A stretch of DNA of 5,406 nucleotides, taken from the NCBI GenBank assembly GCA_002862165.1, contig PKCL01000225.1:1-5406 (forward strand), written 5' to 3'. Below the pieces are notes generated by a model. It was not told the origin of the DNA. It searched no databases and worked only from the letters and a program-made list of their open reading frames with translations. Positions 1 to 5,406 of this stretch are shown here, one piece after another. Source of the DNA: Planctomycetaceae bacterium (GTDB lineage: Bacteria > Planctomycetota > Planctomycetia > Pirellulales > UBA1268). Positions within the stretch are counted from its first letter, which is position 1; each line of letters starts with the position of its first letter. Made by a program: the position numbers and the translations under genes.

Positions 1-897
1 GAGTTCCTTCGATTGAAGGCGACCATGGCCACCACCTTCAATTGCAATGAGTCTGGTCGAGACACCGGCATCTTGAAGTGACTTATGGAGTTGAGAAGAC
101 TGGTCAAAAGGAACCAGTTTGTCATCTGTGCCATGAATTATCAAAAAAGGTGGGTCATCTTTTGAGCAATAGTGAATTGGTGAGGCTGCCATAGCAACTT
201 CTTTTTGCTCAAGAAGCGGACCACCAAGTAGCAGTGATTCTGGGGAGTCCGGATTATTATGAAACCCGCCCATGTTTGTGAGATTCGTTGGACCGAAAAA
301 ATCAATAACGCCGCATACGCGGCTGCTGCTATTAAGTGACGTACCGATCTTTCCTTCAAGGGTCACGACATCACCAGATGTTCCAAGCATGGCAACAAGG
401 TGTCCCCCCGCCGAGGTTCCAACAGCAATTATTTTTGCTGGATCAGCATGATATGTTTTTGCATTCGCGCGAAGCCAACGAATGGCTGCCTTGCAATCAT
501 ATATTTGAGCCGGCCATGTAGCTTCGTCTGTAAGTCGATAGCCAATCGAGACTCCGAGATACTTTCCAGTACTGACGAGAGGGGCTAAAAACTGAAGGCC
601 ACTGCGGCGACTACCTTTTCTCCACCCACCGCCATGAATAAATGCTATGACTGGGAGGGGATCATCACTCATTCGAGTATTGGGAAGAAAAAGATCTAAT
701 TGTTGTCGGGGATTGTCGGTGTCTGCGTAAGAGATATTCTTGATGATTTTTATTTTTTGAGCATCGGAGTGTCCAAGTTGATCATTCTGAACGTCTGGAG
801 AATCTGCCGACTGTAGCTCTCTCGGATGAGTGAGAACGATTCCCGAAGAAAAAAGAATCAAGCAGATCAAGTCATATCGCAGTAGAGGAAATTTCAT
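1..897 (-). CDS. Secreted alpha/beta hydrolase, BD-FAE-like carbohydrate esterase (3' end outside window)
   Basis: Reading the minus strand from the ATG at 897 gives 299 codons with no stop to the window edge, so the C-terminus is cut off. The N-terminus looks like a Sec signal peptide: basic K2 and R7, a hydrophobic stretch at about 10-22 (LICLILFSSGIVL), and a plausible cleavage after QSA (residue 31). The mature part has the full alpha/beta hydrolase set: oxyanion motif HGGGW at 88-92, nucleophile elbow GTSAGG at 160-165 with Ser162, the acid in HGTDD at 255-259 (Asp258 or Asp259), and His291 in GGGHG. Family members run about 290-320 residues, so probably only a short tail is missing. Such enzymes (COG0657/PF20434 type) hydrolyse carboxylic esters, often acetyl or feruloyl groups on polysaccharides. 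The acyl group here is unknown. The gene lies 36 bases after the DUF1080 gene and is probably co-transcribed. Family assignment is strong; the substrate is inferred from context. Confidence 0.9.
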   Translation of the reverse strand, partial: MKFPLLRYDLICLILFSSGIVLTHPRELQSADSPDVQNDQLGHSDAQKIKIIKNISYADTDNPRQQLDLFLPNTRMSDDPLPVIAFIHGGGWRKGSRRSGLQFLAPLVSTGKYLGVSIGYRLTDEATWPAQIYDCKAAIRWLRANAKTYHADPAKIIAVGTSAGGHLVAMLGTSGDVVTLEGKIGTSLNSSSRVCGVIDFFGPTNLTNMGGFHNNPDSPESLLLGGPLLEQKEVAMAASPIHYCSKDDPPFLIIHGTDDKLVPFDQSSQLHKSLQDAGVSTRLIAIEGGGHGRLQSKEL

Positions 898-909
898 GGT
901 TGTTTCTCC
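898..909 (-). promoter_or_regulatory. Ribosome binding site of the alpha/beta hydrolase gene
   Basis: On the minus strand the sequence GGAGAAACAACC precedes the ATG at 897. GGAG (909-906) sits 8 bases upstream of the start codon, which is good Shine-Dalgarno spacing. Together with the signal peptide encoded directly after it, this supports the chosen start. It lies wholly within the 36-base gap after the DUF1080 stop codon. Confidence 0.7.
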
Positions 910-933
910 GTTTTTATCATCGTTCGTAATTCG

Positions 934-2490
934 CTATCCATCATGTATTCGTTTCACCTTGAAGCTACGAAACTCCACCGGATCATTATGGCCCGCGAGG
1001 CCGATATAGCCATCTTTCCGGTCAAGTCCTCCAGGCACATGGTTCATTTTGCTGCGATCAAGAGTGTCAAGTTGCACGTCAAGAATACATGTGCCATTGA
1101 GTTTCACAATTAATCTTTGGTCTTGAATAACGATTTCTTCAAAGTTCCATTCACCCGTTGGTCTCAAATAGCCTTGCTTGCCACCAACACAAAAATAAAG
1201 GCTGCCGTGATGCTGGTAGTCTTTAAGTTCTGGCTGGCCTGCAGAAGTCATTCTGGTGTTATAGCCTGCATCATCAATAACCTGAATTTCCATGCCATCA
1301 TGGGCACTGTCCCCACCATCTGGAACTCGTAATGCGATTCCATTATTGCCGGCGGTTGGAAGTTTGAACTCAATGCGGACGATGGCATCACCGAAGATTG
1401 CTTTTGTAAGAAGATCTCCACCCATGCCTGGCTTGCATGTGATGTTGCCCTTATGAATTTCATAGCTGTCAGTTGCTCCTTGCCAGTTTGACAAATTCTG
1501 TCCATTATTCAGCTCGATGAAACCTTTGTCATTTTGTGATCGTAGGTAATCATCGGCTTCATCTGGTGAGATTTGTCGTATGAAAATGTTTCGCCATCGG
1601 ATTTCACTACCGTGTGTTTGTAATTGAATTGGACCTCTGGGTGGTACAGGATCAACAAGGAAACCGTTTGCTTTACGTCCCTCGCCTTTGTTTTTTCGGT
1701 GCGCAAAAAAATTATCCATGACAGCATTTTGGACAACAGTTTTTCCGTTCAGGTCAACGGTTACTCGTTCACCAATCATCTTAATCCTGAAATGGTTCCA
1801 TTCGCCGAAAGGACGGTCCATCAAAGCAAGGGGGTATTTACCTTCTTCTCGTTTGTTGTTCCAGAGTCCACCAGACCCTCGATCTGCACCTAACTTGAAT
1901 TTTTTTTCTTCAGTCGAATCCCATATCTGGACTTGTGGGATGCCGCGAAGATAGATTCCACTGTCACCAAGGGGCTGCATGGTATAGTCGACTAGGAGTT
2001 CGAAGTCCCCGTATTCTTTGTCAGTTGTGAGGTAGAGGCCTTTCCCGTCATTCACGATTTCATTATCTACAACTCGCCAGTGGGCATTAATGTGATCACC
2101 CACATCAATACCTTTCTTGTTGAGAATCCCACCGGTAATTGATTTTTGTTTGTAGGCAACTTGCTCCTCTGGTGCCATGTTCTTGAAGTCATTCGGGTCT
2201 TGTGTGGCCCAACCATACCAGCCGGTTAAATCCTTGCCGTTAAACAAAGAAACAAAGCCCTGAGGGGGTACGTTGTTTTGCGGTGGCTTTGTAGTGGAAT
2301 CCTCTTCATTTAGGTTTCTGGTGACAGAGGCTTGCCAAGTATTTTCTGGCCGTAAGGTTTTTATCCGTTGAGTTCTGCGTTGTCTTATGTTGAATAATGG
2401 ACCAGTGTTGGATAATGGGCCGGCGGCCAAACCTTTAATTTCCTCCAGTGCACATGTTGCAAGGAGAAGAGTGAGAAGAATTCGGGTCAT
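934..2490 (-). CDS. Secreted protein with two tandem DUF1080 (3-keto-disaccharide hydrolase, PF06439) domains
   Basis: Complete 518-residue protein, ATG to TAG. Residues 1 to about 24 look like a signal peptide (MTR, then the hydrophobic ILLTLLLATCAL). Residues 24-77 form a linker, first basic (RQRRTQR, 36-42), then rich in N, T, P and Q. Domain 1 spans about 78-307: it opens with the hallmark GFVSLFNGKDLTGW, and contains YGDFELLVDY (160-169), DSGIYLRG (176-183), PQVQIWD (185-191) and a closing IRWRNIFIRQ. Domain 2 spans about 323-515: GFIELNNGQNLSNW, NGIALRVP (383-390), GMEIQVIDD (399-407) and a closing VEFRSFKVKRI. DUF1080 domains have a concanavalin-like beta-sandwich fold and are annotated as 3-keto-glycoside hydrolases/lyases, but most members are uncharacterised. 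Many are single-domain, so this tandem form is longer than usual. No start codon exists in frame between the upstream stop and 2490, so the start is secure. An LATC sequence at 10-13 is a poor lipobox. Function is inferred from the family: extracytoplasmic glycan binding or cleavage. Confidence 0.88.
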   Translation of the reverse strand: MTRILLTLLLATCALEEIKGLAAGPLSNTGPLFNIRQRRTQRIKTLRPENTWQASVTRNLNEEDSTTKPPQNNVPPQGFVSLFNGKDLTGWYGWATQDPNDFKNMAPEEQVAYKQKSITGGILNKKGIDVGDHINAHWRVVDNEIVNDGKGLYLTTDKEYGDFELLVDYTMQPLGDSGIYLRGIPQVQIWDSTEEKKFKLGADRGSGGLWNNKREEGKYPLALMDRPFGEWNHFRIKMIGERVTVDLNGKTVVQNAVMDNFFAHRKNKGEGRKANGFLVDPVPPRGPIQLQTHGSEIRWRNIFIRQISPDEADDYLRSQNDKGFIELNNGQNLSNWQGATDSYEIHKGNITCKPGMGGDLLTKAIFGDAIVRIEFKLPTAGNNGIALRVPDGGDSAHDGMEIQVIDDAGYNTRMTSAGQPELKDYQHHGSLYFCVGGKQGYLRPTGEWNFEEIVIQDQRLIVKLNGTCILDVQLDTLDRSKMNHVPGGLDRKDGYIGLAGHNDPVEFRSFKVKRIHDG

Positions 2491-2506
2491 GGGTACCCCT
2501 GTTCCT
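2491..2506 (-). promoter_or_regulatory. Ribosome binding site region of the DUF1080 gene
   Basis: The minus strand upstream of the ATG at 2490 reads AGGAACAGGGGTACCC. Two purine runs could pair with 16S rRNA: AGGAA (2506-2502), 11 bases from the start, and AGGGG (2500-2496), 5 bases from it. Either is acceptable, the first being slightly far and the second slightly close. Which one is used cannot be decided from the sequence. Confidence 0.5.
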
Positions 2507-2596
2507 AAATGAGTGTTTTGGTGGCGTCCTCTGTACGTACTTCGCCCAGCGTATTGTTGGCGGTTTGAGATTTTTTCATGCTTGGTCAGATGTCAG

Positions 2597-4012
2597 TCAG
2601 ACGTTACCTGGTTCCATGTCGAAATATTGGACTGCGTTACGATAGCTTATACGACAGACCATATCTTTCATTGCTGCTACATCGTTCGGTAGTAATCCTT
2701 GCTCAATATCATTTCCGATAATGCTGCATAGAAGTCGACGGAAATATTCATGCCTTGGGTACGATAGAAAACTCCGTGAATCGGTGAGCATTCCAACAAA
2801 ATTGGTCAACAGACCAATCTGAGAGAGGGTGTTGATCTGCCAACGCATGCCATCAAGTTGATCAAGGAACCACCAGCCACTGCCGAACTGTATCTTGCCG
2901 GCAATGCCATCCCCTTGGAAGTTTCCACAAGCAGCGGCGATGGCATAATTATCTGAAGGGTTGAGGTTGTAAAGAACTGTCTTTGGAAGGGAATGTCGTT
3001 TGTCTAATTCGTCTAGGTATCCGATAAGCATTTCCATTTGTGGCAAATCACCAATGGAATCATAGCCAGCATCAGGTCCAAGTTGTTGAAGCCCACGACT
3101 GTTTGTATTTCGAAATGCACCGAGATGGAGTTGCTTTGTCCACTTTTTTTGTGCGTCAAGTTCACCAAAGTAGACCATCATGTAGCCACGATAGGCCTGA
3201 AGTTCTTCATCTGAGACGGCGTCTCCTTTAATGGCAGCGTCGTAGACTTTTTTCGTTTGATCTTTTGTGCCACCCCTACCGAAGCATTGGGCGAGGCCAT
3301 GATCTGAAAGGCGGCTTCCAAGGCCATGAAAAAAGTTGTGGCGGCTCGCGATCGCTTTCAAAAACGCATCAAAATCTTTGCATGAAAAACCAACAATTTG
3401 TTCGAGTCGTTTGATCCAATCCTGAAAGACCTCTGGTTGGTTTACCGTAAGTGCTTTATCGGGACGGAAAGCTGGGTATACCCTGGTTTCTAGAGTGCTG
3501 TTCGCGATATTTACATGATGCGTAAGGCTGTCGCATGGATCGTCTGTTGTTCCGATAGCTGCGACTCGAAAACGCTTCAACAATGATTGAGCCGAGATTT
3601 TTTCCAGCTGTGCATTCGCGTTTTCCCAAATGTGTTGGGCGGATGAAGAATCAAGAACATCATGAATACCGAACACTCGCGACAGCTCGAGGTGGCTCCA
3701 ATGCCATAATGGATTCCGTAAGAGCTTGGGCATCGTTTCCGCAAACGCACAGAATTTTTCAAGATCTGTTGCATTTCCAGTAATGTACTTTTCCTGAACG
3801 CCAGCAGCGCGCAGAGCACGCCATTTGTAGTGGTCCCCACGAAGCCAAATGTCTGTAAGGTTTGTCCACTGTTTATCTCCTGCAATTTCCTCTGGAGAAA
3901 GGTGGCAATGGTAGTCATAAATGGGCTCGTTACCTGCGGCTGCGTAGAGCTCTTTTGCAGCATCAGTTGAGAGAAGAAAGTCAGGGTTTGTGATGGGGTT
4001 TGTGTGTCGCAC
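2597..4012 (-). CDS. uxaC: Uronate isomerase (glucuronate/galacturonate isomerase)
   Basis: Complete 471-residue protein, almost the same length as E. coli UxaC (470), ending in TGA. UxaC is a cytoplasmic amidohydrolase-superfamily enzyme that converts D-glucuronate to D-fructuronate and D-galacturonate to D-tagaturonate, the entry step of hexuronate catabolism. Diagnostic blocks are all present and in order: YDYHCHL (32-38) with the metal-binding pair His35/His37, GTTDDP (154-159), RLSDHGL (234-240), QLHLGAFRNTNSR (294-306), GPDAGYDSIGD (312-322), FGSGWWF (376-382) and MLTDSRSFLS (408-417) with the catalytic-type Asp411. No key residue is missing. The start codon is GTG at 4012. An in-frame TGA at 4021-4019 rules out an earlier start, and no in-frame ATG follows soon. 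The resulting N-terminus (NPDFLLSTDAAKELY before YDYHCHL) matches the family. It lies 23 bases after the sulfatase stop and has no signal peptide, unlike its neighbours. The product identification is very firm. Confidence 0.97.
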   Translation of the reverse strand: MRHTNPITNPDFLLSTDAAKELYAAAGNEPIYDYHCHLSPEEIAGDKQWTNLTDIWLRGDHYKWRALRAAGVQEKYITGNATDLEKFCAFAETMPKLLRNPLWHWSHLELSRVFGIHDVLDSSSAQHIWENANAQLEKISAQSLLKRFRVAAIGTTDDPCDSLTHHVNIANSTLETRVYPAFRPDKALTVNQPEVFQDWIKRLEQIVGFSCKDFDAFLKAIASRHNFFHGLGSRLSDHGLAQCFGRGGTKDQTKKVYDAAIKGDAVSDEELQAYRGYMMVYFGELDAQKKWTKQLHLGAFRNTNSRGLQQLGPDAGYDSIGDLPQMEMLIGYLDELDKRHSLPKTVLYNLNPSDNYAIAAACGNFQGDGIAGKIQFGSGWWFLDQLDGMRWQINTLSQIGLLTNFVGMLTDSRSFLSYPRHEYFRRLLCSIIGNDIEQGLLPNDVAAMKDMVCRISYRNAVQYFDMEPGNV

Positions 4013-4035
4013 AGGATATCAAAGAGGTATTGGTG

Positions 4036-5406
4036 TTATTCGGTTTTATCGTTTCGCCCGACTGGTCGGTTTTGTGTTCCCTTCATGTTGTGAAGACTGT
4101 CGCCAAGGGTTTTGCGGTACCGGTCAGCAAGAGCACCTAATTTCTCAACGATTTCGGGATGATCAGAAGCTACGTTCTTGGACTCGCTGATATCAGTGCT
4201 CAGGTCATAGAGTGATAGTGGTAGTTCGCGTACCACATAGCCATGCCTGCTGGCGATGCCTTCAATACCACTGTTACTAATTGACTGCGGTGCAAGGCGA
4301 CCAAACCCCGCAGGCTTGCCATCAGTTCTTGTTTCTCCGTTGATGACAAGATATTTGTGGGGGAAATGGATCTTCCATTTCCCATCTCGAAGAGCCTGAA
4401 GCTCACTTCCAGCATAAAATACGAGCCCGGTTTGCCGGTCGACAGTATTCGCTGATCCTTGAAGAACTTCGGTGATATTCATGCCATCAATTGGTTTATG
4501 CGGCAGAGGTGCTTCAGCTAGGTGGCAAAATGTTGGTAGAAGGTCGATTGAAATAATTGGAGTAATACATGTCCGTCCTGCGGGTATTGTACCCGGCCAT
4601 CGAGCTACCATTGGTACTCGCACGCCACCCTCGAATGTTGTGAGTTTGCCACCCCGAAGAACACCAGACTGACCCGCATGTGTGCCGTAACTTAAGAATG
4701 GGCCATTGTCATTCGTAAAGATAACCAGTGTGTTGTGAGTGAGTTCATACTGGTCGATCGCTTTCACAATTTCACCAACAGACCAGTCGATTTCTTCAAT
4801 CACATCTCCGTACAATCCTCGGGTTGATTTTCCTCGAAATTTATCTGATGCAAAGATCGGCACATGGGGCATGATGTGAGGTACATACAAGAAGAAAGGC
4901 TGATCCTTGTTCTTCTTGATAAAATTCACAGAGCGATCAGTAAGTCGTTTGGTAAACAGACGCTGGTCGGGATCTGTTTCAATAACAGTGTTGCTATCGT
5001 AGAGTGGGAGTGGTGGCATAGAGTCTGCCAGTACAGGATGATATTTTGTGTTGTCATTTGAATAAGGAATACCAAGCCATTCCTGGAAACCATTTTTCGA
5101 AGGGGCGAAAAATGGAGGAAGGCCAAGATGCCACTTGCCAAACATGCCAGTTGCATATCCCGCCCTGATGAGAAGTTCTGGGAGAAGTTCCTCATCTGGT
5201 GAAATGCCTGTCGTGCTTGTGTGGTTTAATGCCCCTTCAAGCCCAACGCGGTTGGCGTAGCATCCCGTCATAAGTGCAGCGCGAGAGGCAGTACAAACTG
5301 CTTGCGCAACATAGAAGTCATTGAACTTTGTTCCTTCTTTAATAAGGCGATCAATGTTTGGGGTTTTGATACCGGACGTTGTTGTGAAGCCCGGGAGATC
5401 ACCCCA
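4036..5406 (-). CDS. Exported formylglycine-dependent sulfatase, arylsulfatase A-like (5' end outside window)
   Basis: The frame is open from the window edge (5406) to TAA at 4038-4036, giving 456 codons. An ATG at 5271 is internal: 45 family-typical codons precede it, beginning WGDLPGF, the segment just after the usual N-terminal ADDxG metal motif. An estimated few tens of residues, including any signal peptide, lie outside. Numbering from the edge: the formylglycine motif CTASR is at 38-42 with Cys38 (codon 5295-5293) as the modified nucleophile, followed by AALMTG. GKWHLG is at 90-95 with Lys91 and His93. PHVP is at 180-183 with His181. NDNGP is at 232-236, with Asp233/Asn234 as calcium ligands. 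RGGK is at 251-254, followed by EGGVRVP. It hydrolyses sulfate esters, and the CxASR form indicates Cys-type maturation by FGE or anSME, neither of which is encoded here. The neighbouring uronate isomerase suggests a sulfated uronic-acid glycan as substrate (inference). Subfamily and linkage specificity cannot be assigned. Confidence 0.95.
   Translation of the reverse strand, partial: WGDLPGFTTTSGIKTPNIDRLIKEGTKFNDFYVAQAVCTASRAALMTGCYANRVGLEGALNHTSTTGISPDEELLPELLIRAGYATGMFGKWHLGLPPFFAPSKNGFQEWLGIPYSNDNTKYHPVLADSMPPLPLYDSNTVIETDPDQRLFTKRLTDRSVNFIKKNKDQPFFLYVPHIMPHVPIFASDKFRGKSTRGLYGDVIEEIDWSVGEIVKAIDQYELTHNTLVIFTNDNGPFLSYGTHAGQSGVLRGGKLTTFEGGVRVPMVARWPGTIPAGRTCITPIISIDLLPTFCHLAEAPLPHKPIDGMNITEVLQGSANTVDRQTGLVFYAGSELQALRDGKWKIHFPHKYLVINGETRTDGKPAGFGRLAPQSISNSGIEGIASRHGYVVRELPLSLYDLSTDISESKNVASDHPEIVEKLGALADRYRKTLGDSLHNMKGTQNRPVGRNDKTE

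Larger units (their letters stand above)
1..5406 (-). other. Probable four-gene catabolic operon (sulfatase, uxaC, DUF1080x2, esterase), both ends open
   Basis: All four genes share one strand with gaps of 23, 106 and 36 bases, and no terminator-like hairpin followed by a T run was seen on the transcribed strand in any gap. The only gap large enough to hold an internal promoter is 2491-2596, and no convincing -35/-10 pair was found there. Three products appear exported (the sulfatase by family expectation, since its N-terminus is off-window) and one is cytoplasmic. That fits extracytoplasmic trimming of a glycan followed by intracellular uronate catabolism. The true operon ends lie outside the window. 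Confidence 0.6.

Noticed and set aside
141..588. Short frames on both strands at 141-359 (minus), 336-521 (plus) and 400-588 (plus)
   Set aside because: They are shadows of the alpha/beta hydrolase, whose frame runs uninterrupted from 897 to the window edge with all catalytic motifs.
1248..1954. Several 71-89 codon frames on both strands inside the DUF1080 gene
   Set aside because: All overlap a complete, well-supported coding frame and show no family motifs, signal peptide or plausible RBS.
2452..2463. Lipobox (LATC, residues 10-13) making the DUF1080 protein a lipoprotein
   Set aside because: Thr at -1 is atypical for signal peptidase II, and the hydrophobic core before the Cys would be very short.
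2543..2563. Weak inverted repeat CGCC...GGCG in the uxaC-DUF1080 gap as a possible terminator
   Set aside because: The stem is only about four base pairs, and on the transcribed (minus) strand no T run follows it.
2568..2596. CTGACA at 2596-2591 as a -35 box for an internal promoter
   Set aside because: At 16-18 base spacing the -10 position reads AAATCT or similar, a poor match to TATAAT, so it is not supported.
3577..3963. 128-codon minus-strand frame inside uxaC
   Set aside because: It lies wholly within the strongly conserved uxaC frame on the same strand and resembles no protein family; it is an out-of-frame shadow.

Overview
The window is a single run of four protein genes, all on the minus strand, so it reads from position 5406 down to position 1. 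It looks like part of a carbohydrate catabolism cluster from a Planctomycetota bacterium or a close relative in the PVC group. The basis is the gene mix: an exported formylglycine sulfatase of the type that is greatly expanded in marine planctomycetes, a secreted protein with two DUF1080 (PF06439, '3-keto-disaccharide hydrolase') domains, a secreted HGGGW-type esterase, and moderate GC content (judged by eye at about half or slightly less). The lineage is an inference; there is no rRNA or other marker gene here.

Layout in transcription order. (1) Sulfatase, 5406 to 4036: the start lies outside the window, but the formylglycine motif CTASR and the C-terminus are present. (2) Uronate isomerase uxaC, 4012 to 2597: complete, GTG start, 23 bases after the sulfatase stop. 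(3) Tandem-DUF1080 secreted protein, 2490 to 934: complete, after a 106-base gap. (4) Alpha/beta hydrolase of the BD-FAE/carbohydrate esterase type, 897 to 1: 36 bases after the previous stop. It stays open to the window edge, so its C-terminus is missing. No terminator-like hairpin was seen between any pair of genes, and the spacing fits one transcript. No tRNA, rRNA, insertion sequence, CRISPR or phage feature was seen, and no intergenic stretch exceeds 106 bases.

How the genes may work together (inference): the sulfatase would remove sulfate esters and the hydrolase would remove acyl esters from a glycan outside the cytoplasm. The DUF1080 protein would bind or cleave a glycosidic product there. 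UxaC would then isomerise the released hexuronate in the cytoplasm. This points to a sulfated, possibly acylated, uronic-acid-containing polysaccharide such as an algal or extracellular-matrix-type glycan. The exact substrate cannot be read from this window. No radically new system is visible. The most noteworthy points are the gene combination, the two divergent DUF1080 copies in one polypeptide, and the GTG start of uxaC with no visible ribosome binding site.
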